From the NCBI GenBank assembly GCA_035294305.1, contig DATGLD010000048.1, positions 532,402 through 596,401 of the forward strand: a stretch of 64,000 bases of DNA, read 5' to 3'. Below are positions 25,497-34,745 of this stretch, piece by piece. The notes under the pieces are model-generated. The model was given only the letters and a program-made list of their open reading frames with translations, did no database searches and was not told where the DNA came from. Position numbers and translations under genes: made by a program. Source of the stretch: DASRBN01 sp035294305. GTDB taxonomy: Bacteria > Chloroflexota > Ktedonobacteria > Ktedonobacterales > Ktedonobacteraceae. Every line of letters begins with the position of its first letter. Position 1 is the stretch's first letter.

Positions 25497-25572
25497 CGCC
25501 AGAGCGAGCACAACACAAGCACATGGCCCTATCCTAATAGGGCCATGTGCTTGTGTTGTGCTCGCTCTGGCG
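25497..25572. repeat. Perfect 35-base-pair inverted repeat (giant hairpin)
   Basis: Bases 25497-25531 (CGCCAGAGCGAGCAC...) are an exact reverse complement of 25538-25572, around a TCCTAA loop. It ends 13 bases from the stop of the PQQ-repeat gene, so it may be its terminator, but typical terminators have stems of 6-14 pairs and no T-run follows. Confidence 0.8.
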
Positions 25573-25584
25573 AGCTCCTGCTTT

Positions 25585-27573
25585 CTAGTTTCCTAAAATC
25601 CTCAGATGTACGAAAGGTGTCGTGTAGACACTGCCGCCCATCTGGGTGCGCCAGGAAAGCGTGCCATCGATTGTATTCAGTGTATAGACATAGGAGTCTT
25701 CCGAGCCAATGTAGAGCAGGCCATTGACTACTTGTGGAGATGAGAAAACTCTTCCACCTGTCTGGTAGCGCCAGAGCAGCGAGCCGCTGCCGGCATTGAG
25801 CGCATAGACAAAATCATCGTTCGAGCCGAAGTAGACAACCCCGTTGACGGCGGATGGTGAGGAATAGATGGAATCGCCCGTCGTATAGCGCCAGATGAGC
25901 GAACCATCCGCGGCATTGAGCGCATACATGGAGCCATCTGCCGAGCCAATGTAGACGATGCCATCGCTCACTGCCGCCGAAGAATAGATAGCTCCTCCCG
26001 TCTGGTAACTCCAGAGCAGTGAACCGCTGCCGGCATTGAGCGCATAGAGGGTGTGATTGGTCGAACCAGCGTACACTACGCCGTTCACGACTGTAGGAGC
26101 TGTGGAATAGACATACATCTCGGTCTTATACTGCCACACTATGGAACCATCGCCAGCATTGAGCGCGTACAGGTAGCCATCTCCCTCGTTGATGTAAATG
26201 ATACCATTCACAACGGCAGGAGATGAAGCAGCTCCATATTTAAAGCGATGCTTCCACAATAGCGATCCGTTACCGGCATTGAGCGCGTAGAGAGAACTAG
26301 AGGCGACATAAACGACGCCATCCTGGACGACGGGCGAGGAGGTAACTAGCTGGCTATCAGTTTTATAGCGCCAGGCCAGTTTACCATTCAACTCGTGAAC
26401 AGCATTCACATAGCCATCATCGGAGCCAAAGTAGACGACGCCGTTAGCCAGGGTGGGCGATGATCCTTGAATGCGAGGCGTTGCGTAACACCAGCGCGTA
26501 TAACCATCGTTCGTATTGAGATTACACAGGTCACCATTATAGGTTGTCACCAAAACGGTTCCCAGTTGCCCACGCAGGATACATTGACCGAAGACGTTGC
26601 TCCATTCCCGCTGCACAATGTAGAAATGGTTCTGCCAATCTACATTTGCCGTATTATGGTTCAGGCGAAGGTCGTTAAAATTCCAGGCGCAAATATCGCC
26701 TATCTCTTCGCCCTCAGCGTTATACCAGGCATTGAGCTGTGGATCGGTTACTGCCTCCATCTGCTCATGGCTGGTAATATTAATGGCGCTGTCGGAATCG
26801 AGGCTGCCATTAGGGGCATAGGGAACGCCACAGGCCGCGAGATCGGTACCAGCGTATGGTATGTTAGCATAGATGACCGTTTGACCGTCGATGCTGAACG
26901 TGGAGTGATAGGCACAGTAATTTGTGAAAGCGCACGATTTTGAGCTGGAGTCGAGGCAGGAACCTTCTTTACGCGCTGTGTAAACGTAGAAGATATGATT
27001 CAGGCCCGCAGCCCAACCATTAACATCCATAGCGCGCGCGACTTCGGCCTGAATCTGAGCATCGTTGAGGCAATTGGCAGGCATTGCCAGATAGCTGCAG
27101 CCGGAAGGAGGATAGGGCGAGGTATCAACCCACGCTGCGCCAAAAGCCGAACTGTTGACGATATGACCCGAATTATCGTAGTACTGGGTATTGTTATCAT
27201 AGAGTTCGGTGCCGCCAACATCGTTGAAGTAACCCATCAATAGCCTGTTGTAGCGATTACTTACGCGCGCCGGTGTTCCGTCCTGCAATGTGGGCGGCTC
27301 CCAAAAGATAGCGTAGGTGATGGTTTGTCGCATCACCGGCCCGCCGTGATATTGCACGGGAGGAGGAGCAGCGGTGTTATGCTCGTTTGTTCCATGTATC
27401 TTCATCACATGAGGGACTGTCGTTGACTGGATATTAGTATGGCCCGCTGGCGCGGCGCCAGCGGGCCAGAGATGGGTAAAACCTGTCATTACCAGCGCCA
27501 GCATCACCAGCAAAATACTGACCGGAGCCAATATCTTCGAGAGAGACGAAAGAGGTTTTTTCATAGTAGACAT
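25585..27573 (-). CDS. Secreted protein: uncharacterised N-terminal domain fused to a PQQ-like beta-propeller
   Basis: 662 residues. A hydrophobic signal (about residues 13-38) is followed by a domain of about 300 residues with YHGGPVMRQTITYAIFWEP, a SHEQMEAVTDPQLNAWYN segment and EEIGDICAWNF. From about residue 340 to the end there are around eight propeller repeats of the form YALNAGDGSLLWRY / TAPTVVNGVVYAGS, the PQQ/BamB type. It is exported and probably binds or degrades something at the surface. The HExxEA segment could coordinate metal, but protease activity is not shown. It stands alone behind its own promoter. Confidence 0.8.
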   Translation of the reverse strand: MSTMKKPLSSLSKILAPVSILLVMLALVMTGFTHLWPAGAAPAGHTNIQSTTVPHVMKIHGTNEHNTAAPPPVQYHGGPVMRQTITYAIFWEPPTLQDGTPARVSNRYNRLLMGYFNDVGGTELYDNNTQYYDNSGHIVNSSAFGAAWVDTSPYPPSGCSYLAMPANCLNDAQIQAEVARAMDVNGWAAGLNHIFYVYTARKEGSCLDSSSKSCAFTNYCAYHSTFSIDGQTVIYANIPYAGTDLAACGVPYAPNGSLDSDSAINITSHEQMEAVTDPQLNAWYNAEGEEIGDICAWNFNDLRLNHNTANVDWQNHFYIVQREWSNVFGQCILRGQLGTVLVTTYNGDLCNLNTNDGYTRWCYATPRIQGSSPTLANGVVYFGSDDGYVNAVHELNGKLAWRYKTDSQLVTSSPVVQDGVVYVASSSLYALNAGNGSLLWKHRFKYGAASSPAVVNGIIYINEGDGYLYALNAGDGSIVWQYKTEMYVYSTAPTVVNGVVYAGSTNHTLYALNAGSGSLLWSYQTGGAIYSSAAVSDGIVYIGSADGSMYALNAADGSLIWRYTTGDSIYSSPSAVNGVVYFGSNDDFVYALNAGSGSLLWRYQTGGRVFSSPQVVNGLLYIGSEDSYVYTLNTIDGTLSWRTQMGGSVYTTPFVHLRILGN

Positions 27574-28140
27574 TTCTCCTTTAATACACTTGCCACTTAC
27601 CCCCGCCTGCTTGATAACAATTGTTATCCGTTGCAGGACGATGCGCGAGGAGATAGCTCCTCGCGGTAAAGAGCGGATGCGCCGGGATCGAGAACTGATT
27701 TTACAGGCTCATCCTGCTCTCCCTGCAAGAGAGTATACGAATAATGCCTGTCTTTGTCAATTGAAGTTTATGTATATATAGAAAACGTTGAAAATAGTGA
27801 GGAATAGCTCTTCTGAGGTCCCTTGATAGCTATTTGTTGTATTATCTTACGCCCGGTAACCAGGCGAGATGGTTGACTCAAAATAGCTTGAGGGTGGCTC
27901 GTCCTCCGGCACGCCTTCGTTCTGCTGACTCAGCGACCGGTAATACGACCCTTGCGCATCATACAGGTCATCTTTGCTATTTCCGATCTCCTCTCCATAT
28001 TGGTCCCGGCTCAGGAACAAATTCTTGCTAATTCATTCTGTTAATCTTCTTGACCCGCTTTCCCAGACATCCTGGGGCAACCAACAGGGCCTCTATGAGT
28101 TAGTACGTAGCGCGGGTATGGAGGATATGCCCAATAACAC
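27574..28140. other. Intergenic region with the PQQ-gene promoter and a possible gene remnant
   Basis: Apart from the promoter at 27732-27760 I see no intact gene. On the plus strand 27944-28144 is open for 66 codons and ends NLLDPLSQTSWGNQQ...MEDMPNNT with a TAG overlapping the 3' end of the MFS gene. It has no good start codon or ribosome site. It could be a decayed gene end or chance. Confidence 0.3.
27732..27760 (-). promoter_or_regulatory. Promoter of the PQQ-repeat protein gene
   Basis: On the minus strand TTGACA (27760-27755) and TATACT (27737-27732) are separated by 17 bases, close to perfect consensus. The predicted leader is about 150 bases. Confidence 0.85.
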
Positions 28141-29637
28141 CTAGCGATGAGAAGGTCGCAGAGCGGCTACGATCATGGCAATGACACTCAGCGCAAAGGA
28201 TACCAGAAAGGCCGCATGAACCCCATGCAGGAACGTATTGAGGGCGGTCGGGAACTGGCTCATGCCGCCTCCATAGATGAAAACCTGCATCATTGCAGCC
28301 ATAGGCACAGCACTCAGGGCGAGCGGGAAGACAATGGCGATACTGAGCATCTGACCGGTATTATTGAGCATGCTGAGAATGCCTGCTGCCGCTCCTCGCA
28401 TCTGGGCGGGTACAGAGCTCATGATGGCGTTGGTGTTGGGTGAGACGAAGAAGCCGGAACCTCCGCCCATGAGAGCCATGAAGATCGACAACAACCAGTA
28501 CGGCGTTGACGGCCCTACGGTAGATAACCCCAACAGGCCCAAGGCGGAAACCCCCAGACCCAGCGGCGTCAGCACGCGCGAGCCCACGCGGTCCGATAAT
28601 CTACCACTCAGCGGGCCAACAATCATAAATGCCGCGCCGAATGGGGTCAGCATCAGGCCGGCTCTCAGCGGGTCCTGTCCATAAGGCCCTTGCAGGAAAA
28701 AGATGAGAAGGAATAGCACAGCGCCACGAGCTATACCATTGAGTAAGCCACTCAGGTTCGCGAACAAGAAGAGGCGCTCGCGGAAGAGGCGCAGCTGTAC
28801 CAGCGGCTCCTTAATGCGCGGTTCGATAATGGCAAAGAGGAGCAATCCGACGATACCTATGACGAGAATGGAGTAGGTCAGGGCCTGGCTCAGTAGAGGG
28901 AAAGCCAGCAGGCTTAATGCCAGCAGGGTTCCAGTCAGGCCAATGGTAAGCGTGAGAGCGCCTATAAAGTCGATATGCTGGCGTTGGGCAAGGCGTACCG
29001 GCTCACGCAGTCTCCAGAACCCCCAAATTGCTCCAAAGACGGCAAGCGGCACATTGAACAGGAAGACCCAGCGCCACGATAACTCGGTCAGCAAGCCGCC
29101 GACGATCGGGCCAATCAGGAAGCCAGCAGCGCCCGCAATCTGGTTGACACCAAGCCCCAGACCAACCTGCCCCTTGCGAAACGCATCGGTAACGATTGCA
29201 GTGCTGTTGGTTATCATCAGCGCCCCGCCAATACCCTGAATCACACGTCCCACTATCAGGTCGCCACCATGGAACTGCGGCTGCGCAAGTCCGGCTACCA
29301 GAGAACCAAGCGCGAACATGAGAAAGCCGCTGTTGTAGAGGCGCTTGCGGCCCCAGATATCAGCCAACCGTCCAATCACCGGAGTCAAGACCGTGGTAAT
29401 CAGCAGGTAGCCGATCAATACCCACATGATGGTCAGAAACGAGGCCTGAAGTTCCGTTAAAATATTGGGCAACGCTATCAAAAGAGCCGAACCTTGAATA
29501 GAAGCCAGCAAGGCTCCAACTGTTGTAACCGAAAGAGCCGTCCATTGATAGCCATCGCGATGGGGAACGGCTTCTTCAATAACGCCCTCCTGATTCGCGG
29601 TCATAGAAGTATCCGCAGATGAACGTGAAAAACTCAT
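28141..29637 (-). CDS. DHA2-family MFS exporter, MarR-associated
   Basis: 498 residues from the ATG at 29637, with AAAGGA upstream; the earlier possible start would run into the MarR gene. It has 14 helices. The first is LSVTTVGALLASIQGSALLIALPNI and motif A is GRLADIWGRKRLYNSG. GGALMITNSTAIVTDAF matches drug exporters. It follows a MarR repressor by 28 bases on the same strand, so the two form a substrate-responsive efflux operon. The substrate is unknown. Confidence 0.88.
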   Translation of the reverse strand: MSFSRSSADTSMTANQEGVIEEAVPHRDGYQWTALSVTTVGALLASIQGSALLIALPNILTELQASFLTIMWVLIGYLLITTVLTPVIGRLADIWGRKRLYNSGFLMFALGSLVAGLAQPQFHGGDLIVGRVIQGIGGALMITNSTAIVTDAFRKGQVGLGLGVNQIAGAAGFLIGPIVGGLLTELSWRWVFLFNVPLAVFGAIWGFWRLREPVRLAQRQHIDFIGALTLTIGLTGTLLALSLLAFPLLSQALTYSILVIGIVGLLLFAIIEPRIKEPLVQLRLFRERLFLFANLSGLLNGIARGAVLFLLIFFLQGPYGQDPLRAGLMLTPFGAAFMIVGPLSGRLSDRVGSRVLTPLGLGVSALGLLGLSTVGPSTPYWLLSIFMALMGGGSGFFVSPNTNAIMSSVPAQMRGAAAGILSMLNNTGQMLSIAIVFPLALSAVPMAAMMQVFIYGGGMSQFPTALNTFLHGVHAAFLVSFALSVIAMIVAALRPSHR

Positions 29638-29665
29638 GATGATCCTTTCATTGAATTGAAGGTAT

Positions 29666-30148
29666 TTATAGCTCAATCAGGTGATAGAGTGCAGGTAAGG
29701 CTGCCATGATGCTGGCGCGTTCATCGTGACTGAGTTGTTCCAGGAGGGTTTTCAGCGAGGCCAGCTTCGCCTCATGAACTACACGCACTGCCTGGCATCC
29801 GGCCTCTGTTGGCCGAACCCAGACCGTGCGCCAGTCAGCATCATCGCGGTTGCGTTCAATATATCCCTGGGCCAGCAGGCGTTTGACCATCGCTGTTGCT
29901 GTCGATGGAGCCACGGCGAGATGATCCGCGAGTTGCTGCATGGTACAGCGTTTGTGTTCGACCAGCACACTTAACACGCTTAATTGTCCCGGCGTAGCCC
30001 GCAATGCAATCACATCGCGCCAACCAGGATCGACCCCGGGCGAGTCCTCGGAGGGTAAATCGGCTCCCAGGCGGCGTAACAGCCCGGGCACGATATCCAG
30101 AAGGGCTTCCGCCATGTCGATGTCCTTTTGCGCGGCTTTTCGTACCAT
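29666..30148 (-). CDS. MarR-family transcriptional regulator
   Basis: 160 residues from the ATG at 30148, with AGAGGA eight bases upstream; an earlier start at 30211 is possible. The winged helix-turn-helix is CTMQQLADHLAVAPSTATAMVKRLLAQGYIERNRDDADWRT. It likely represses the exporter it precedes. The divergent ABC exporter at 30280 may share control through an imperfect palindrome near 30221-30241. Confidence 0.88.
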   Translation of the reverse strand: MVRKAAQKDIDMAEALLDIVPGLLRRLGADLPSEDSPGVDPGWRDVIALRATPGQLSVLSVLVEHKRCTMQQLADHLAVAPSTATAMVKRLLAQGYIERNRDDADWRTVWVRPTEAGCQAVRVVHEAKLASLKTLLEQLSHDERASIMAALPALYHLIEL

Positions 30149-30204
30149 ATTTCTATCCTCTACGGCACTCTTATCAGTACCGGTATATTCCCCTCTCTGG
30201 TCAC

Positions 30205-30233
30205 TTATCACTTCGACTGTCTAATTATATGAT
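30205..30233 (+). promoter_or_regulatory. Promoter of the ABC exporter with overlapping imperfect palindrome
   Basis: TTATCA (30205-30210) and TATGAT (30228-30233) lie 17 bases apart. CTAATTATAT/GATAAACTAAG (30221-30241) is an imperfect palindrome over the -10, a plausible MarR site. Confidence 0.55.
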
Positions 30234-30279
30234 AAACTAAGTAGATGGGAAGCGTCAATACTGTCTGGAGGAATAGATT

Positions 30280-32127
30280 ATGGCATTTTCTGGTGGGGGT
30301 CGTTTTGGAGCAATGGGAGCGTTGTGGCATCAACAACGCACTTTAGGCTATCTGTCCGATGGAAAACCGGACACCCGGCGCACGCTTGGCCTGGTCTGGC
30401 AATATTTGCGTGTCTACCGCTGGAAACTTCTGCTGGGGACACTGGTCATGATTTTAGGAGTCGGAACCGGTCTGGTTCCCCCGCTGCTCATCCGAGAGCT
30501 GATCGATACAGCCATACCACAGCGTCAGTTCGGCCTTGTCCTCCTGCTTGGAGGGGGCATGATTCTTTTTCCCATTGGCAATGCGCTGCTTGGGCTTGGC
30601 CAAAACTATCTGAGCATAACCATCGCCCAGGGATTGATTGCGGACCTGCGTGCGAAGCTCTACCGGCATACCCAATCGTTGGGTCTGGATTTCTTCACCT
30701 GGACGCGTGGCGGTCAAATTCATACGCGCTTTCTGAATGATGCCGGAGGATTGCAAAACGTTCTCACGCAGTCCTTTATCGGCACCCTTGGCAATCTAAT
30801 CACCCTGGTCGGTACGCTGGCGATTATGGTCAGCATCAACTGGCAACTGACACTTGTTACTATTGTGGCCCTGCCATCCTTTGCGTTTCCAATCCTGCAC
30901 TTTGGGAAGCGCCGTTATACCGCGATGGAGCGCGCTCAGGAGGCACTCGGTGAACTCTCGGTCATGTTGGAAGAAACGCTCAGCCTGTCAGGGGCCATTG
31001 TTGTGAAAAGCTTTGGGACTGAGGAACGCGAGGCTAAACACTTTGAGGAGATCAATACTCACGTGCGTCACGAGCAGGTGGCACAACTATTGGAGGGGCA
31101 ATGGCTGCTGGTGGTCGTGCAGAGCCTTACAGCGCTTGGTCCCGCGCTGCTCTACACATATGGCGCCTACCTGGTAATTACGCACCAGGTTGCTCTAGGC
31201 ACGATTGTCGCATTCGCCGCATACCTGGCGCAACTTTACGCTCCGGCATCCTCATTAGCGGGTGCCAACGCGACGCTGCTTGGCGGATTGGCGTTGTTCG
31301 ACCGTGTCTTCCAGTTCCTGGAGATTCCCATCACTGTGCCGGAACCGGTGAAACCAGAACTTTTGCCAGCCATACCAACCGAGGGAATTGTCTTTGATCA
31401 TGTCTCTTTCTCTTATCCGGGCAAGGCCGGCAACAAAGAGGTGCTGCACGATATATCGTTCACGGCTCCGTTGGGAAAACTTACCGCGTTAGTCGGACCC
31501 AGTGGCGCGGGCAAATCTACCATGCTTTCGCTGGCCGCGCGCTTTTACGACCCAACGCACGGCTCAGTGCGGCTTGATGGCATTCCGCTTTCACAGATCG
31601 CGCAACACGATCTGCGCCGCCGCCTGGCGCTGGTGACACAGGAACTCTTTCTCTTCCATGCCACACTACGCGAGAATATCTGCTATGGTGCTCCCGAGGC
31701 AGCTGACGCAGAAGTGGAAACGGTAGTGGAGGCGGCGCAGCTACAGGACTTGATAGACCGCCTGCCGGAAGGACTCGATACGATAGTCGGCGAGCGTGGC
31801 TACCGGCTTTCGGGAGGCGAGAAGCAGCGGGTGGCCATCGCGCGCGCCCTACTGTGCCAGGCCCCTTATCTCTTGCTCGATGAGGCTACCAGTTCGCTGG
31901 ACTCCCAGGTGGAAAGGCGCATTCAGGCGGCGCTAGAAAAACTGATCGAGGGCAGGACGGTGATCGCCATCGCGCACCGTCTTTCGACGATACAGCGTGC
32001 CGATCAGATTCTGGTGGTGCACCAGGGCCAGATCGTCGAGCGAGGCACGCACGAGGCGCTGCTACAGCAATCAGGACTGTACCAGGCGCTGTATGAGGCG
32101 CAGTTTGCGGCACAGGTGGAGGAGTAG
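30280..32127 (+). CDS. ABC exporter, fused permease and ATPase (MsbA/LmrA-like half transporter)
   Basis: 615 residues. Six membrane helices occupy about 45-330. The C-terminal ATPase has Walker A LVGPSGAGKSTMLSLAARF, Q-loop LVTQELFLFHATLRENI, signature YRLSGGEKQRVAIARAL, Walker B PYLLLDEATSSLD and IAHRLSTI. It should act as a homodimer or with another half. TGGAGG lies upstream of the ATG. It is divergent from the MarR-DHA2 pair, so this locus probably handles toxic compounds. Confidence 0.9.
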   Translation: MAFSGGGRFGAMGALWHQQRTLGYLSDGKPDTRRTLGLVWQYLRVYRWKLLLGTLVMILGVGTGLVPPLLIRELIDTAIPQRQFGLVLLLGGGMILFPIGNALLGLGQNYLSITIAQGLIADLRAKLYRHTQSLGLDFFTWTRGGQIHTRFLNDAGGLQNVLTQSFIGTLGNLITLVGTLAIMVSINWQLTLVTIVALPSFAFPILHFGKRRYTAMERAQEALGELSVMLEETLSLSGAIVVKSFGTEEREAKHFEEINTHVRHEQVAQLLEGQWLLVVVQSLTALGPALLYTYGAYLVITHQVALGTIVAFAAYLAQLYAPASSLAGANATLLGGLALFDRVFQFLEIPITVPEPVKPELLPAIPTEGIVFDHVSFSYPGKAGNKEVLHDISFTAPLGKLTALVGPSGAGKSTMLSLAARFYDPTHGSVRLDGIPLSQIAQHDLRRRLALVTQELFLFHATLRENICYGAPEAADAEVETVVEAAQLQDLIDRLPEGLDTIVGERGYRLSGGEKQRVAIARALLCQAPYLLLDEATSSLDSQVERRIQAALEKLIEGRTVIAIAHRLSTIQRADQILVVHQGQIVERGTHEALLQQSGLYQALYEAQFAAQVEE

Positions 32128-32204
32128 ACTGGAACTGCTCGTAATCTGTGTGCGTGTAAATATCATATACTGTGCTAAAACAGAGAGAGGGGTAAAAGAG
32201 TCTC

Positions 32205-32936
32205 ATGGCCGCACGCAATCCCGCCGATTATGGTTATCCTTCCTCCGATGTGACGGCGCTTGCTGCCAAAGCTCTAGAGGTTACGCATCGCCTGACAGCA
32301 TTCTATGGGGAGGTTCCGTTCTCCAGCAAGGATCCCATGAGTATGCTGGTCGATATCCTGCTGTCACATCGTACGCGCGACGAGCAGACCGCTGCCGCCT
32401 ATGATAACCTGCTGAGACGATTCGGCTCGTGGGAGGCGGTGCGCGATGCGCCGATGGAAGAGGTACAGGATACGATTGCCAACGTCAACTTTCCCGAGGT
32501 GAAGGCGCCGCGCATTCAGGCGATCATGCGCCAGATTACTGAGGAACGCGGCGAACTGAAGCTGGATTTTCTTTGCAACTTGCCGGTAGAGGAGGCCGCG
32601 GCCTGGCTGAATCGCTTCGAGGGCGTGGGACCGAAGACTGCCGCTTGTGTGTTGCTATTCAGTTGCCGGTTGCCCATCCTGCCTGTGGATGTGCATGTGC
32701 ATCGCATCTCCGGTCGCCTGGGGCTGATTGGGAAAAAGGTGACTGCCGATAACGCTCATGTATTGTTGCAGGCTCTGCTGCCACAAGATTCTCGCACTAT
32801 TTACAACTTTCATAAGGCTTTGCTGCGACATGGGCAGCGTATTTGTGTCTATGAGCATCCAAGGTGCAGCAAGTGTCCGATTACGGATTTGTGCGATTAC
32901 TACAGGACGGTAGTAGAACGGTATAAAAAACGATGA
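32205..32936 (+). CDS. nth: Endonuclease III-like DNA glycosylase
   Basis: 243 residues. The helix-hairpin-helix FEGVGPKTAACVLL carries catalytic Lys144, and PVDVHVHRISGRLGL carries catalytic Asp162. The iron-sulfur loop has C214-x6-C221-x2-C224-x5-C230. It excises oxidised pyrimidines and cuts at abasic sites. The early motif is LLSHRTRDEQT rather than the LLSAQATD of E. coli Nth, so it may be a divergent paralogue with altered specificity. Confidence 0.9.
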   Translation: MAARNPADYGYPSSDVTALAAKALEVTHRLTAFYGEVPFSSKDPMSMLVDILLSHRTRDEQTAAAYDNLLRRFGSWEAVRDAPMEEVQDTIANVNFPEVKAPRIQAIMRQITEERGELKLDFLCNLPVEEAAAWLNRFEGVGPKTAACVLLFSCRLPILPVDVHVHRISGRLGLIGKKVTADNAHVLLQALLPQDSRTIYNFHKALLRHGQRICVYEHPRCSKCPITDLCDYYRTVVERYKKR

Positions 32937-33081
32937 CGAGTGGGCGGTCGGAGGCGACCTCTGCCGGCCCAATTTCGGGATAGCTCATCTCTATATCTTT
33001 TTATCGAATTCGCGGGTGATCGTCATTTCCTGCTTCCCCGGCTGCGCAGTAATTGTCGTTGTGTTTTTTGACATGTGCCTT

Positions 33082-33543
33082 TCATCTCCTCGTATATGTG
33101 ACATTAAAGTCGTGCTCCCACGTTGTGCCATCCAGTGATTTCTCCCAGGAGGCGGTCATGGTATTGTGATCCTCGCTGAACTTGCCCTCAAAGCGCTGCG
33201 AGAAGCCCGGTGCCTCTCGCCATATCTTCCAAACGCCTTCCGTAAAACTCATCTGATAAACTCTCGAAACCCCGCGATCATCATAGTAGAGTACAGTATA
33301 TTCTGGGGTTGATTCGTCTCGGCTGATGAGCCACATGGCAACGGGTGAGCGCGGCGGTTTGTCGCCCATACGCATCAGCAGAAAAGCTCCATCCTGCACC
33401 CACTCAAAAGAGATCGACCCTTTTACTGTATCGGATGGGCGAGGAAGAAAAGATGTATTGAACAGTTCCATTTCCCAATCACCAACCAGTATCTCAAGCT
33501 GTTTGAGTGCAGGGTTTTGGTTGGCTGAATTCGCTGTTGCCAT
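33082..33543 (-). CDS. Small beta-rich protein, DUF1579-like
   Basis: 153 residues. LKQLEILVGDWEMELFN, then SFEWVQDGAFLLMRMG, TVLYYDDRGVSRVYQMSF and VWKIWREAPGFSQRFEGKF, resemble the lipocalin-like DUF1579 group (LxxLxGxW). There is no signal peptide and no membrane segment. Proteins like this may bind small ligands; the function is unknown. It is a single gene with ribosome-site-like AAAGAGA upstream. Confidence 0.65.
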   Translation of the reverse strand: MATANSANQNPALKQLEILVGDWEMELFNTSFLPRPSDTVKGSISFEWVQDGAFLLMRMGDKPPRSPVAMWLISRDESTPEYTVLYYDDRGVSRVYQMSFTEGVWKIWREAPGFSQRFEGKFSEDHNTMTASWEKSLDGTTWEHDFNVTYTRR

Positions 33544-33624
33544 ATTTCTCTTTCCTTATCTCTCAACTACGGGGCCCGGGCTGGTAACAAACGCGCATAA
33601 CTCCAGGCTGAGTTAAACAGCAGT

Positions 33625-33655
33625 GAAGCCTCTCCCCTGATCCGGGAGAGGCTTC
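33625..33655 (-). terminator. Terminator-like hairpin of the membrane/PRC-barrel gene
   Basis: GAAGCCTCTCCC (33625-33636) and GGGAGAGGCTTC (33644-33655) form 12 perfect pairs around a 7-base loop, 42 bases past the end of the gene on the minus strand. Confidence 0.6.
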
Positions 33656-33696
33656 CCATATCCACTTATAAAAGATAGCAGCAGGCAGGCTTACTT

Positions 33697-34515
33697 CTAA
33701 TCTGGATTAATGCCGCGCGGCGGGATAGTCTTATCGGTAGCATAAACGCCCTCAGTCACGTATTCCTGAGGAGCAGGCATCACTTCCTGGTGATGATAGG
33801 AGCCGCTGGCATCGGTATTGATGCCAGGCCACCTTCTGCCATAGTTGTAATGTCCGGTCTCTGCCGGTGAAAGGGGCCTGCGGGCAAATTGCGCCGCGCC
33901 TCTTACGACGGGAATGCCAGGCTCTGGCGATTCTTCGTAGAGGTCATCAGGCACGCTATTCAATCCCTGGCGCAGCAGATCAGACTCGCTCATCCTTAAG
34001 TAGATGGTATTGTTCTTTATCTCATCTTTCGCGGCGGTTTGAGGCACATAATACGGGGTCGAAAAAACGCTGCGCTCGACCAGAATATACTTAGGGAAGC
34101 GGGCACGCACCTTGCCCAGGAATTGTCCCTGCGAGTCCACCACATTTTGACCGATCTTGAACTTCCAGGGGTCAAATTTCTGGCGAATCGCGATGTACGT
34201 CTCTTTCAACGGAGCCATGGAATCTTCCAGACCCCAGCCCAGAATGCAGATAAGGACGGCAATGAGCGCAACAACGGTTACCCAGTATGAAATGAGAAAC
34301 CCGGCTATCGCCACGAGAATGAAAAAGCTAAGATAAACAGGCCAGTAGCTTGGATTCGGCATGTGAACATGTGGTTCCGCCTCTTCGACATCGCCTTCTT
34401 GTACTACCGGCTCGTATACACCAGACTCATGTAACGTGGAACTGGTGCTTTGAGGAGAAGTATCCATAAGTTCTCTCTTTCCTCTAAGGTCCAGGTCAGA
34501 TGTGATGTCCGACAT
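33697..34515 (-). CDS. Membrane protein with oxidase-subunit-IV-like helices and a PRC-barrel-like domain
   Basis: 272 residues. After a polar N-terminus, HVHMPNPSYWPVYLSFFILVAI and the following helix form a two-helix hairpin like the small subunit IV of actinobacterial-type cytochrome c oxidases. Residues about 120-195 (KIGQNVVDSQGQFLGKV, YILVERSVFSTPYYVPQTA) look like a PRC barrel. The C-terminal third is polar and Pro-rich. No oxidase genes are adjacent. It follows the cysteine operon, but a hairpin separates the two. The function is unknown. Confidence 0.6.
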   Translation of the reverse strand: MSDITSDLDLRGKRELMDTSPQSTSSTLHESGVYEPVVQEGDVEEAEPHVHMPNPSYWPVYLSFFILVAIAGFLISYWVTVVALIAVLICILGWGLEDSMAPLKETYIAIRQKFDPWKFKIGQNVVDSQGQFLGKVRARFPKYILVERSVFSTPYYVPQTAAKDEIKNNTIYLRMSESDLLRQGLNSVPDDLYEESPEPGIPVVRGAAQFARRPLSPAETGHYNYGRRWPGINTDASGSYHHQEVMPAPQEYVTEGVYATDKTIPPRGINPD

Positions 34516-34715
34516 ACGAAGTCATTTCTTCATTTTGTCGTTATTACAAGCATATCAAATAAGTGCGAGGCATGCAAGCCTTCATGACCTGGTGATGGCG
34601 ATTTACCAGCCGAGCGAACAAGAACGCGCCCTGATGCATTTTTCCTGCTGCATAGGCGCCCCGCCGGGACAGAGCTTGTATCGTTGTTGGAGACGAGAGG
34701 GCGAGTCAATAAACA

Positions 34716-34745
34716 GGGGAAGGTTAAATTATTTCAACCTTCCCC
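34716..34745 (-). terminator. Terminator hairpin of the cysteine operon
   Basis: On the minus strand GGGGAAGGTT and AACCTTCCCC form 10 pairs around a 10-base AT loop. The stem overlaps the last codons of mec; a T-rich stretch follows. Confidence 0.65.

Noticed and set aside
27944..28144. Plus-strand frame overlapping the end of the MFS gene
   Set aside because: No start codon or ribosome site and no recognised family; noted only as a possible remnant.
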